DNA from: Phlegmacium glaucopus
Lineage: Eukaryota > Basidiomycota > Agaricomycetes > Agaricales > Cortinariaceae
Length of the DNA: 62,187 bases
Direction of reading: 5' to 3'
NCBI GenBank assembly: GCA_015039465.1
Contig: MU130348.1
Location: 1 to 62,187 of the forward strand
In this document: positions 45,237-57,017 of the stretch, piece by piece
Position numbering within the stretch: position 1 is the stretch's first letter
How the letters are laid out: each line of letters starts with the position of its first letter
Program-made: the position numbers and the translations under genes
The notes under the pieces: generated by a model
The model's input: only the letters and a program-made list of their open reading frames with translations
What the model was told of the DNA's origin: nothing
The model's database searches: none

Positions 45237-47426
45237 TCAAGGTTGACTCGCTGGATTGACAACCGGTTCATAAAACCACCTGTCCTGTAAGCGCTTCCTC
45301 TTCTTTGCGGGCTCAGAGAAGCTCTCTGAAAGAGTCACAACTTCTCTATCTGCTTGCTTGCGCGCCCGACCACTTTTCCGAGTTGACGGACAAGGTTCAA
45401 TGTGAGTGGGATCGACGACATTAGTGGAATTGACGACATTGGTTGGTTGAGTCTCCTCTACAGCTTTAGTGTTCTTCAGAATGCCGCTCACTTTCGTGAC
45501 TGCCAACTGCTTTTTAGGGTATCCTTTTCCTTTTTTGCCATTCCCTTTCATACTTCCAAGTGGGTTTGCTGAAATTGCATTGATCCCTGGGAATGCGGCT
45601 GTGTCTGGCCTAGAGTTGGCTTTTATGGAGGATGAGTTGGCAGTGGAAGTATTTGGACTGGCAGAGGAGGCACTGAGGTTTGCAGGCTGGGTGTTGTATT
45701 GTGGGGTTTTGAATTCAGAGGGGGATTTGTCAGAGGATGAATATAAAATAGAGGATTGAACGGGGTGTGGGGTTTGGACGGTGGTGGCAGCAGATAATGT
45801 CGACAATGAGCCTGTGTTGGGAAGATCGTCATCGTTACTGTCGTCTAGTTCATCTCCAATGGTGGAAGAAGTGCGCTTCATGATTTCCTGCTTGGAGCGA
45901 AATTTAAAAGGAAGTGAGGTTGAAGCCAATACAAAGAAATCATATAATGCAAATATATGAACAGGATTGGATTTTAGTTTGTCAGGCGCATTCAGGACAC
46001 AAGGTAGCTTGTAAAGTGATGTATCGAAGTAGTCGTGAGGGTGCTCGACAACTTCAGCCCAAGGAATAGTGGAAGAATTCTTGTCGGTACCCCAACTGAA
46101 CTCTGCAAAAACGCGGAGGAAGGTTTAAGTTTTTGAGACATGAAATTGTGACAAGATACGCACTCCACAATAATAAAAGATATTCGTCAAACAGTTGGGC
46201 CAATTGCGCAGCAGTGGCCTTGGAAGTGTCAGTTTGAGGAAGGATAGGAATTCCGTCCTCGTTCAGGGGAATTTGGTAGACAACGGAACGTGGTTTGCCT
46301 AGAGTTGGGGAAGCTAAGCAAAGAAAGCAGTAAGAAGAGGTCAAAACATGACTTACGAGATAATATTGCATCGGCATGATTGAGCCAGGCCTCCATCTGA
46401 GCATTATGGTCATGAGGCTGTGCGCGATCGGGAGTAACCAACTCCTCTTTGTAAGTGTCATATCCAGTAAATATTCTAGAGAATGGACATGATTAATATC
46501 AGAACTGTAATAGGTACGACACTTTGGATAATGCCACTTACTGCCCACATTTAATTCTATCAGTCTGCACATCACGGAAGGCCCAAGTAAATGACATCAG
46601 AGTAGAACCTAGACGTTCACGGCTGCAAAGATTTTGAAGTGCCCTGAGCATCAACGATGGGAATTCCTCGCGATTTCTAGAGAACACAATCAGTGACTCG
46701 CAACAGTGTACAATAGGCCCTCAAACATACGCATCAATATCCCTTGCAAAGGCGTCAATCTTGGATTGCCACAGATCCTTATCTGCCTTGGCCCAAAGTT
46801 CTTTGAGAGCTTTATTGCGCAGGCCTCCCCCCACCAAGTACGACTCAGGATTTTTGATCTGAAATTCTTTCATTTTATCCTGGATGGCTTCATCATTCTC
46901 AGTTGCGAACAGTTCACGGGCAGAGAGATCGCCAGGGAATATTACAGTGGCACGACGAAGGATCTCTAGGAGGGCTTTGGGCTGTGGCTCAGTACTAGGC
47001 ACTGTTGGGGTGATATGTGATGTTGAAGGGAGTGAAGAAGTGGCATTTTGTGTGGCAGCTCGTCGAATTTTGGCAAGATATGTGTTGTTGTAATGATTGG
47101 TGAAAAATCGCCTGATGGCCTAGATGTATTCATATTATTTACATGTTAAAATAATGATCTAGATATGTATAGCATACCTCTTCCCAATCTGCAGCTTCTG
47201 CCTGAGTTGTCCCGATGAGATCCTTGAATATCTCCTCCTTCATCAACCTTCTGGCTGTATCTTTCCGCCACTTTGTAAGATCGTTACATCTGCTCTTGAG
47301 ATCTGGATTCTTTTCCTCTATAAATCCTTCATATTCTGGAATGAGAGATTTGAGTCGAGTTTTGTGTACTTCTGGAAATTTGGTAGACTGGTTGCTGCCA
47401 GTGGCATCAGAAGAACGGTTGGGCAT
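45237..47426 (-). CDS. KDZ-carried accessory protein A (unknown function)
   Basis: The exons splice cleanly from the ATG at 47426 (MPNRSSDATGSNQ): 47426-47178, a second from 47119 to about 46730, then further exons to the stop at 45237. The protein starts with a helical basic segment (FPEVHKTRLKSLIPEYEGF, LTKWRKDTARRL, AIRRFFTNHYNNTYLAKIRR). It continues with a conserved block (RNKALKELWAKADKDLWQSK, DANREEFPSLMLRALQNL, LGSTLMSFTWAFRD) and IPWAEVVEHPHDYFD. It ends in a long Ser/Thr-rich tail with a basic cluster (STRKSGRARKQ and PAKKRKRLQDRW), likely nuclear. I recall similar uncharacterised proteins as frequent neighbours of KDZ transposases in agarics. No stops or frameshifts were found. The long conserved open frame suggests a role for the element. 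Confidence 0.7.
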
Positions 47427-47787
47427 GGAGATAAAGGTGTTGAGAACCGCAGGATAGAATAAAAGGCAAAGCTCTACAGAAGTATATATTTCACAGGTGT
47501 CCCATTGTGCAAGTTCTGTGGCCAGTGTGGCCTGTCGCATTGTCAGCGCATTGAACTGTGTCATGTTGTGTTGTGTCGCATCACATAGATGGGCCTTCCC
47601 AAAATTGGATGTTGATTTCCATAACTGGGTTAAATTTCTGAAAACGAGTATATCCACGCTCATATTAGTATTGAGGTATTGAGTTCCATGACAATAACAT
47701 CTTGACAATTAGAATGGGTTTAATTTAAGCCACCAAGTGGGTGTGGGGCCCATCTACTACGATACTGATACCTTGATCCAATCCAAA

Positions 47788-48773
47788 TGACCAACAATTC
47801 ACCTCGAAAACGATTTCTTGACCTCATTGCTCCCAGGTGGAGAACCCCTCGCTGTCCAGGTGGAAATATGCATAATGCAGGGCTCTGCATGGGCTCGAGT
47901 GTTTCAGATGACATTGGACGGCGTTACTTTTATGTATGTGGTTATGCATCAATTGATTGAGATTATTACCTGACAGGTAAATTGATCAGTGCAACTCGAG
48001 ACCATCAAAGTCTCCTCAATGTGCTACCGGCGATGATGCACGATCCCCTGTCCTGCCAGAAACAACCCGCAATCGTTTACGCAATGCACTCCAAGTCTTC
48101 GACAAGGCTATGGCTTCAGGTTTGACATTCCAGAGTGCTACTGCACAGGGGCTAGCAGATTTTTCAGCTCAAGAATGTGCTCACCGTGAAGCAGGAGGAC
48201 AAACTGACCATCATGGTAAGGAAGCTCACCATGAAGCGGAAGAATGTGACCACTGTAAGTCATCTTGGAGTGGCAATTATTCGTCTTACTGAAAGTATGC
48301 AAAAATCAGCACTTCAGGTCAATATATATATATACTTGACCGTACATTCCATCCTTTTACTCCTAAAATGCAATTGAATTAACTGTGTTTGTTAGGCAGG
48401 AGATACATACATCAAGCAGATTCGAACTCTCAGAAATGGGACTTACTCCATCTATTCAGACCCCACCCTTTGCAGCCTTATCAATTTTTCCAACCTACGC
48501 TGGTCAGTTTATGACCGCTTCCGAGAGGAATTCATTCCCATCGCAACCTTCAGTAACCTGGCTGTCCTGACAAATGAGTTCCTGGTTCTGCGCCGCTCCT
48601 CTTTTGTTGACAAAGACTGCGAGGGTTTGGATGACTTACTTGCAGATTTGAAGTCACTTGGTCTTCACAACCCCTGTCATCTCAAGCGGGCCAGAGCAGA
48701 AGATGACACAGGTCCATCAAAACGGCGCAAGCCAAACACAGGTGACGATGTTCTGGATTGGGGAGATTTGTAG
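47788..48773 (+). CDS. KDZ-carried accessory protein B (coiled-coil, one apparent frameshift)
   Basis: Exon 1 (47788-47933) encodes MTNNSPRKRFLDLIAPRWR, CPGGNMHNAGLCMG and DDIGRRYFY. Exon 2 starts at 47990 (NSRPSKSPQCA, NALQVFDKAMASGLTFQSAT). Near 48170-48180 the conserved reading moves to another frame (NVLTVKQEDKLTIMVRKLTMKRKNVTTV), so either a small indel or an unusual splice is present. The last exon, starting near 48395, continues with YIKQIRTLRNGTYSIY, LRWSVYDRFREEFIPIATFS, NPCHLKRARAEDDTGPSKRR and DDVLDWGDL and stops at 48773. The helical middle and basic tail suggest a nuclear oligomerising protein. Function unknown. Confidence 0.55.
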
Positions 48774-48972
48774 TGGTGCCTGGATAGATAGGGATCTGAA
48801 TGTGCTGTGGACTAGATTTTCATTGAATTATCATATATAATAGACATCTATTTTATCAGAATTATAGTCGATGACAGGAAAATATCTAAGAAGTTAGAAC
48901 ATACCAGCCACTGTTTTGTATTATCAGGTGCAGCGGTTTGACAATTGTTTCTTGTCCATTCGGTCCCGCAAT

Positions 48973-49275
48973 TATGCAGTCAGCCACACAACGAGCCGTT
49001 TTAGAGACCCTGGGGATATCCGCATCTGAAACTATTCAATGATCACAAGCTTTTCCTTCCTCTCTGCTTTCTCCAACCCCTTTGCTGGCGCATTCACCAA
49101 CCTCCCAGCCAGTTTTGCTTCCTGGAGTTGATGCACTCAATCATGCACGTGGTCAACCTATTTCTTGGGTCGTAACTTATCCTAATACCAATGATATTCT
49201 CAGGAACGAAAAATATCCTGAGTCCTCCATACAGCTACCCTCAAAAGCCGTCAGTTCCAGTTTGGGCCATTAATT
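48973..49275 (+). pseudogene. Fragment of SET-domain methyltransferase gene inside the KDZ element
   Basis: The plus strand reads QRAVLETLGISASETIQ, a TGA, then AFPSSLLSPTPLLAHSPTSQ and LLPGVDALNHARGQPISWVV (to about 49187). In another frame, ISxVLHTAT follows near 49213. In SET-domain proteins of the SETD3/RKM type, LLPGVDALNHxxxxPVxW and ISLVLHT-like segments occur in this order. No N-terminal SET half, start or complete exons exist, so this looks like a captured and decayed host gene piece. Confidence 0.5.
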
Positions 49276-49435
49276 AAACAATGAAAAATGTAAAGGCTCT
49301 GGCCACTCATCGTTATGAAGGGCTCGGTTTGGGTGAGTCACTGCGCCAGGGTTTCAACCTATAAGGATGAGTGACGCCTTGCCTGCCAGTGCATCCTCAT
49401 CATCACCACACCCCTCCATCCTCTTATTCAGATCA

Positions 49436-50122
49436 ATGTCGCCATACTTTGGCCCTTTGTCTGCTGAACGCCCTGACCTCCAGGGCCTCTCCACAGATCA
49501 GGCCTTCACCGCCATTCGTAGGGAAATCCGCCACAGCATCCGCCAAATTGCTCCTCCGAAACCACCTGTCTGTCCGCCGCATAGGCGTGGCCACAATGAG
49601 AGGGGTCCCCAACTCTGGTTTGAGCCTAACGGCCAATTGAATCTTGGTCGCTGGTACCAAACTGTATGTTTATAACCTCACAAGAATATCATATAATAAC
49701 CGTCATCTGCCTAGTGCAAGACCTGTAGTGACCCCACCATTATTTGGTTCACCACCAAGCGTCTCAACCCTGGCCTCATTACTGGACAGTCTGCGATGGG
49801 CAGACTCATCGGAGTCTATAATGAAATTTTGTCTTTCCCTGGTGATGATAAAGATGATGAAGTAAGCATTGCGAGCACAGACAATGACAGCAACGATCAC
49901 AACAATAGCCATAGTGATGATTACATGCCCGCAGCTGCTCGTAGCATCAAGCAGAAACGCGGCAGGCCTTCAACAGCTGCTACTCGTGTTGTCAAGCAGA
50001 GGCAGTCAAACCCACCTCCTGCTGATCCTGCCCCCTCCACCCTTCCTCTCGCTTTGCGTAGAGGCCGTCGGCCTGCTCCCTTCCCAATACTCTCTCCTCT
50101 TTATGAAACGTTCGACTTTTAA
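49436..50122 (+). CDS. KDZ-carried accessory protein C (small Cys-containing protein)
   Basis: Exon 1 from 49436 (MSPYFGPLSAERPDLQGL, AIRREIRHSIRQ, PPHRRGHNERGPQLWF) joins exon 2 after a short intron beginning near 49663 and ending at 49713. The junction gives NLGRWYQTCKTCSDPTIIWF, with an acidic Asp/Asn/Ser-rich stretch after it and a basic Pro-rich tail ending ILSPLYETFDF. The CKTC and surrounding Gly/Trp/Phe pattern resembles a small zinc ribbon or GRF-like finger, but only one clear Cys pair is visible. Lies 178 bp upstream of the transposase on the same strand. Function unknown. Confidence 0.5.
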
Positions 50123-50299
50123 TTTTTTGAAAATACCTATTTTTAGATTGTCTGAATCTAATATGGACAATTAAGTCCCAATTCCATTGTTTTATTCACT
50201 TAGTTATGTTCATATATACCGAGTCACAAAGTGTGTCGTTCTTCTGCCACTCAATCTAGATCTCTTCTGTGAAATTGTTCTCCAATATTCCCCTGTAAC

Positions 50300-53200
50300 A
50301 TGAGTCGACGCGGATTCAAGGCATATAGGAGGGATGCTGCTCAAGCCAAGAAAGCTTCAAGAGGTCAAATATTCGAGCTTGATCAGGCCCGGTATCATGA
50401 AGGGATTACTGCCTCAGGATCTTCATTGACATTCGCATCGGCTCTCCCACTGCCACCGCAACCCTTGTTCATCAGACAACCGCCGCCTCCTGTCACCCCG
50501 ACTGCTTCTATGCCCGTTCCTGAAGTTCCTCAGAATCCGCCTTTAAAGCAGAAAACCCAGGTGTGTTGGCGATAAGTTACTGGTGGCACTGTCTCACTGA
50601 TTAATTTTCATAGGCTTCTGAAACCCTCCAGGAATTTATACATGCATTTCCTCATCTCCTGGACCAAATTCTTGAGCGTGAGGTTGATTCTCAGGTTGGA
50701 CGTGATTGCTCATGCTCGACCGGTGCCAAACGAACAACTCGCTGCCTCGACTGCTTTTACTATGACATTTCTTGCCCTGATTGTTTTATCTCTGCCCACA
50801 GAAATTTACCGACTCATTGGGCAGAGGTCTGGAACTATGAACAAGGGTTTTTTGTTCGCCATGACATTGCCATGCTTCAGGATAACATTGCATCTATGAA
50901 CCTTGGTCACTCTGGAAATCCATGCCACAGCAGTCATGCCACCAACATCTTATTCCATATCGTCGACACAAACGGCATTCATCAAACAAAGGTTCGATTT
51001 TGCGCATGTGAAGGCTTGGTTGATCGACCTGGTCAACTTATGCATGCTGAACTTTTTCCTGCCACTATGAAACAGCCAACAACTGCCTTTACATTTCGTC
51101 TCCTTCGCCAGTTCCACCTTCTTCACCTTGAAGGGAAGGTATCTGCATATGACTTCATTGGTGCCCTTCGTCGTTTGTCTGATAATGCATTCCCTCAGCG
51201 CATACCAGTATGTGTTACTAACAGTGTCCTTCACTGCGTTGCTCATCAATTTTGTGTAGGATCCATCTCCTCAATTCAGGATGGTTATGTGTGTTTGGCG
51301 TTTTCTGACTGCGACAAAGCGCCAAGGCCAAGCTCATGGGATTGATGACCACATTTCTCACCGCCGCAAGGGGAATTTGATAGTTCATTGTCCAAGTTGT
51401 CTGGAGCCGCATGTTAACATGGAACCGGGGTGGGAAAGGACACCATCCAACCTTCGGTGCGATTTTTTTCTTGGTCTTCCCCTCTCTATGTGAAACAAAT
51501 CCCAAATATTCAGTCATTTGAATCAAACTCAATATACGGCAGATGGAAACCATCACTCAAACAAGTATTCCAAAAACACAGACCCCGATGATGTCTCCCT
51601 CTACAATGGAACAGCGTACTTTCCAGAAGACACCGCATATCAGGAATTTCTGCGCAACATTCCCAATGGCGCCTCTGAGGTAGGTACAAGGGATCATTAA
51701 TTCATTGCTTATCGTTGATCACTGATGCGTAATATTTTGATAGAAGGTTCCCTGTGACCATTTAAATGTCGCAAACAAGCAAAACCGCAAAAAGTTCAAG
51801 AACATGGATATTAGTGGCATTGTCAACATTCAATGCAGCCACATCTTCATCAAGTCTACTGTCGATCTCCAGCTGGGCGAAAAGTAAGTCATAGTACTAA
51901 AGTTTATTTCATGTCTGACATTGGAATGCTGTGATAGGTTTTTGATTGTTGATTACGCTATAGTTCATGCCCTTCGAAATATCATGCGTGAGGGAGAAGA
52001 TGTGTCGGATCTCATTTGGCGGTTCATCAAGCTATGTGATCACATCTTCTCATACGACAATGTATGCGGGTATTCAGTCAATGCAGTTGAACGTTTCCTA
52101 GAACACTTTCCCAAGGAGGCTGAGTTTATCAAAAGGACTCGCTGGTTGATTCCCCTCCTCCATGTTCAGAACCACAAGGACAACTGCACATATAGATTCT
52201 CGTGCGCATACACAGAATGCGCGTGTCACTTCCAGGGCGAAACTGCAGAGATGACTTGGGTTGAGCTGAATCAACTTGCCCCCCAGACCCGTCAAATGAA
52301 CAACGGACATTGTCAGGATACCATCATCGATCATCACTCACATTGGAACTGGATGAAGACTTCGAACATGGGTACACCTTCTTCTTGCTTGCTCATATTC
52401 TTGCTCATCTTTGGTTTGGAAGTATCCCAGCTTTTCAACGACCTCATTCGCGCAAGGGATCTTTTCGATCAAAAGCACACCGCATTCAAGATTCTGTGTG
52501 CAGTCTATGCTGATAAGATCTCTGAGTGGAATTCTTTGGACCGACACGAGCGACGGTTGGAGGGCAAGGAAATAGTGTGCGTATATCGTCACAATAACAC
52601 TAAAGGTAGCAGCAGATCTATTCGTCATTCAAATTGCCCTCCAGGCTCATTTCTCCACTCCAGTCCCTTCTCAATCTCGTGTTTTCCAAGCACTTTTGGC
52701 TGAACTTGAGTCAGCGGAACCCAGAAAAGAGTCCCTTGAAACTACGACGCTTAGCTATCTCAATGAAGCTATTCTAATAGCAGAGGAGCAGTCAGTCAAT
52801 CTTTTCATGTAGCGGGTAAAACGACTAACATCACTGATAGACGCAAAGTTCAGGAGAAGGTCCATGCTTTCAAGAAAGAATCATCGGATTGCTCAAAGTC
52901 AGCATCTCAAGCTCTCTCTGTGGAGATAGAGAAGAGGCGAGATCGATTGTGGAAGCGGATTGACACTTGGCGTGGTATACAGAAGACAATTGTGCCTCAA
53001 ATTGGTGACTTGGTTGCTCAGCAAGCGATTTCGGGCAAGGCTGCTAGTTGTCCTGAAAAGGAGGTTCTCTATGTTCCCTCGGACTTTTGTGAAAGGGATC
53101 GGATCAAGTATGGCCTTGTCGCACTGGGAGAAAACCAGCGACGATTGCTCCAGGGAACGGCATGCGATTATGTCTCCAAAATAAAGACTGTGTCCAAGAC

Positions 53201-54360
53201 TATAGATTCTGGCAAGGCCGCCAAGAAACTGCAAGAATTCGGGCAACGTGGTCACACTCGTGCAGGAGACGAGATCCATAACATCGAGAAACTTCGACAG
53301 CGCTGCATCGATGATTACTCAGCAACACGAAATAGCATGATCAACTTGGGAATGTCACCTGACGATGCTTCCTATCCGCCACTCACATTGAAAGACACAT
53401 TTCGAAAGGCAACCCATTCTAAGCGTGCTGTTGGTGACTCTCGATGTTTTGATGGGCTGGCCTGGACGCATACTGGTGTCACTGGTGGTTCCTACCAAAT
53501 ACCTTCTACTAGTACCACCACCAGCTCTCCTTCACGATGGCCAAACCCAGGGGTTGGTACGCAAGCGGTCAAAGCCAAACGTGAGATAATCTTCTTTTCT
53601 TCTGTGCCCTTTTACTGAATTCTCCTTTAGGCCCTATTTCTCCATCTGCAGAGCCGAGATATAAGGGGAAAAGACGCTGTGTAGAAGAACCGACACCTCT
53701 GAGTGTGAACAATGGCGAAGACACGCCCAAAGGTGCGTAGTTCAGTTACATGATTTCAATGGTATTGTTTTAAACACGATACTGCCATAGATGGGTGGAT
53801 ATGGTCATTCCGGCCACGATCTGGGATGTCAGACAAGGAGGTGGAAAATTGGATGGCCGAAGGTACGCAATTTTAATATGGTATTGAGGGTACAACTCAT
53901 TCTGTTTACTTTTCAGGAGATCGTGTGCAATGGTTCCGAGCTGAAGCAGAGATGGAACGGTGGAGGGAAGAGTGGGAAGCCAAACAGGCCGACTTCCTGA
54001 GGTGCATACGTAGCTTTGGTAAAATGGCGGATGTGTGGCAGACACTCAGCACCCGTGAACCAGAAAATTGCAGCAAGGCATGTGAAAGAGGAAGAATCGC
54101 GTATGCAAAGCAAAAGTCGGCAATGTTTCAGGAGATGGCGTGCCACGCAAAAGACGTGTTCAGGAGCGCAGGGTATGGTGAACTCATCGACCACCTCATT
54201 GATCAGCAGAGAGGTAAAATTCTTGCTGATTTCGTTCTTGCGGAACGTTCAGATCCCAAGTACCATATTCTGGAGCTTGTCGCAGGGGTAAGCTCACCGA
54301 TTTTATTTCATTGAGCTCTATATTTCACGGCTAACTGTTATTTGGTAGGATATATGCTGA
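50300..54360 (+). CDS. KDZ transposase with CxC2-type cysteine cluster
   Basis: Exons 50300-50560, 50614-51207, 51260-51456, 51514-51679, 51744-51883 and 51938 onward join in phase; later exons reach the stop at 54360. After a basic/Pro-rich N-terminus comes the Cys cluster (DCSCSTGAKRTTRCLDC, ISCPDCFISAHRNLPTHWAE, CHSSH, FCAC), as in KDZ-associated CxC2 domains. The catalytic region shows the expected acidic residues: Asp in YTADGNHHSN, Asp in SYDNVCGYSV and Glu in QGETAEMTWVELN. Other hallmarks are DVSLYNGTAYFP, LNVANKQNRKKFKNMDISG and QMNNGHCQDTI. The C-terminal part is a long helical Lys/Arg-rich region (QEKVHAFKKESSD, RWREEWEAKQADFLRC). One intron near 52370-52437 stays open. No stop or frameshift was found, so it may be active. 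Confidence 0.88.
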
Positions 54361-54679
54361 CTGGCTAGACCTCTTCCTGGGTAGTATGTTCTGGAATTTA
54401 TCTTTGACCCACCAGACTGTTTAATCCAGGGCTTGTTTAATCAATCTAGTTAGTATCTCCCATGGTAGGGACTGCTGTTTAATCGGACTTGGACTCGTTA
54501 TGTAATCTCTGCTGGTGTACGGTTTAATTATGGTTTAATCTACCTTAATCTACATATCTGAACATTTTCTACCCATAAACACTCCTTGTGCTGCCCGCAA
54601 ATTGGATTAATGTGGATTAGATTAATCTAAACAATGATCTTGGTGGTCCTTCGATTAATCAAAGTCGGTACGGTTACAG
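54361..54679. repeat. KDZ right subterminal repeats
   Basis: It holds many TTTAATC/GATTAA copies (near 54419, 54438, 54478, 54524, 54535, 54606, 54618 and 54654), mirroring the left end. No gene. Confidence 0.65.
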
Positions 54680-55609
54680 ATGGACGCGACTATACGTCCA
54701 CTACCTCACCTACTGCGCGAATGGAATCATGGCGTATTCTCTTACACATTGCTGCGTGCAAAAACTGGGATATTCAACAAATTGATATCAAAACTGCCTT
54801 TCTCTACGGACTATTACCTGATGACGAAGTGCAGTACATGCGACAGCCTGAGGGATTTGAGGAACCAGGTAAAGAAGCGTGGGTATGGAAACTGAAACGA
54901 GGACTATACGGAATGAAACAAAGCGGTCGCATCTGGAATCAGACGATGAATTCTGCAATGATCTCTTGGGGGTTCAATCGACTATCCTCTGAGTCTTGCA
55001 TATACTACAGAAAACGTTCTGAAGGGTACGTCATTGCAGCCGTTCACATCAACAATTTCCTCTCCATCACACACCCAAAATCCGAAAATACCCACTTTAA
55101 AGAACAAATGAGGACGATATGGACGATATCTGACCTAGGAGAACCCAAGTTCTGCGTCGGTATTGGTATTTGCCGAGACATTTCCACCAGAACCATTCGC
55201 CTGTCCCAGACAGCCCTCATTGACAAGGTAGTATCGCAATTCGGCCAGATAGACACATTCCCCGTTACTACTCCGATGGACTCAGGTCTGAAGCTACGTC
55301 GTCCTGACCAAAAAAGTATCCCTGCTGTCGAAAAAGAACGTCTCATGAAATTGCCTTATAGATCCCTTGTTGGCTGCCTGATATACCTATCTGTCAGTAC
55401 TCGACCGGACATCACATACGCGGTCCAGCAGCTATCCCAGTTCCTTGACAGTTATTCCTACGCACATTGGAACGCAGCCATTCGGGTCGTACGATATCTT
55501 AAAGGCACACGAGGACTACAACTATGTCTGGGGGGGAATAACCCTATAGAGCTCCGAGGTTTTACAGATTCGGATTGGGCCAATTGCCTAGACACCAGAC
55601 GTAGCGTTG
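54680..55609 (+). pseudogene. Copia reverse transcriptase/RNase H, middle portion (active-site Asp pair lost)
   Basis: The RT frame resumes directly after the KDZ element: TTSPTARMESW, DIQQIDIKTAFLYGLL, KRGLYGMKQSGRIWNQ. The expected V-D-D catalytic box reads I-N-N (ATC AAC AAT at 55048-55056). RNase H begins with GFTDSDWANCLDTRR. It is interrupted at 55610 by a 1.4-kb insertion with duplicated TAGCGTTG. With both catalytic Asp replaced by Asn, the RT cannot be active. Confidence 0.9.
55602..55609. repeat. Target-site duplication TAGCGTTG, left copy
   Basis: The identical octamer is at 57018-57025. With one copy removed, RNase H reads through in frame (DTRRSV-GGFLFTL). Confidence 0.9.
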
Positions 55610-57017
55610 TCGCGCACCAATACTGATTGGTAGCGTGAGAACAAAGCTTAAAAGTCGCCATCATGAAAATAAGCGGACTTTGAATTTGCTTACCTATTTT
55701 GGAAGCGGCCCTGAATCGCGTTCCTGGTCAACAAAACCATTCGTTCAACGATAACCTCCTCATCACTCATCATATCCTCAATGTCTTCCACTATGCTATC
55801 CATCATTTACACCATTGACATGCTCCTTAACATCTACCATCCATTCGTTCCTTGGCTAGCGATTCAACAAAGTGATCACTCTACTATTCGCATCGGTCAT
55901 CGGCTCGCATTTGATCGCATCTATGGCCCATCATTTCAAGAACGGCCCGTTTATGGACGCATCAGCTACATCTCCCATTATGTCAAAGGCTTTGTCATCG
56001 TTGTTGTGGCTATGGACCCACAAGTCTTCCCCTCAGCTATCTATCTTGCCATACCTCGCTCCTGGATCTCACTCAGTCCCCTATCCTCACTCATCTACCT
56101 CTTATCTTATCATTCACTGCCAAAACCATCATTCACGCGGTACCTGAAGCCTTCCCACCCTCTTTATGACAATTTAGGAAGTCCAGGAGGATCACGACTA
56201 AGCAGGAATTGCAGATGAATCAGCAGCAGAGGATTATTCTCGCAGTGTGTCAAGTGTTATCAAGGCTGCGCGACATGGGATCATGGGCAAGTAGTGTTTT
56301 CTCGGGAACAAGGCTGCGCCTTTCAAGTGTTGACTCAGGACCTTTCACATTTTTGACATGACCACACGCCTATGGAGTCGATATATTTTTGCTATTGGAC
56401 TATGTACACTGCCTTCTTTTCTTTTCTCTCGCACTTTGACACTTTACAGATTTTTTTATTGTTCCTTTTCTTTTCCATTGTTCTTTTCTTCTCGCAGCTG
56501 TCCTCTCTTTATCTTTCTTCCTTTGACAGCGCGTACTTTCTTTCTTTTTATTGTTTTACATAGCCTCATCCTTAGGGTATAAATACTGCTCTTTTGTACC
56601 AGGATAGGTAGTTCAGTTCAATTCATTCTTACCCCCCACATTCATCATCTCAGTGGAATTCCAGTGAATTCCTTCCTCAAGTTCGCTTTTTCTGCCTTTA
56701 ACTGTCAATCTATCCCCACTGTCAATTACTATAGTCTTGCTGAAGACTCCCTCTTATTCTTCCTCATCCTCTTCCTTAACCCCTCTGAGTTCGCTTTTTC
56801 AGTCCTTTACTGTCAACCCACTGTCAACTGCTATAGTCTTACTGAAGACTCTTCCTCATTCATCCTCATCCTCCTCACCTCTACTCTTGCTCCCTACCTC
56901 TGTGTGATACAAGTCAAGGTTACACCTTCCCTAAACGAACAACAGGGAGGCTTTTGACTTAAAGACTAGTCCATTGCTCTCTGGTTGGTGTTTTATAACA
57001 ACACAAACAACGATTTA
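55610..57017. mobile_element. Unclassified 1.4-kb insertion with 8-bp target duplication
   Basis: It starts TCGCGCACC with a small hairpin (ACCAAT-ACTG-ATTGGT) and ends CAACGATTTA. No terminal inverted repeat or TG...CA termini were found. The second half is pyrimidine-rich, has a TATA-like GGGTATAAATAC at 56576-56587 and an imperfect tandem duplication (about 56683-56775 and 56788-56873). No protein of recognisable type is encoded. An 8-bp duplication suits hAT or KDZ-type non-autonomous elements, while the TATA region resembles an LTR promoter. Unresolved. Confidence 0.7.

Larger units (their letters stand above)
44905..54679. mobile_element. KDZ (Kyakuja-Dileera-Zisupton) DNA transposon, 9.8 kb
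   Basis: It is bounded by the 7-bp duplication and by diffuse inverted termini. From each edge, after 16 bases, both ends read TTTGATTAA, then a gapped match through GACCA, AGAT and TTAGATT to TAATC. The subterminal zones are dense in TTTAATCTA/GATTAAAC. It contains a KDZ transposase (50300-54360) and three accessory ORFs (45237-47426 minus, 47788-48773 plus, 49436-50122 plus), plus a decayed SET-domain fragment. It inserted into the copia RT. Confidence 0.85.
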
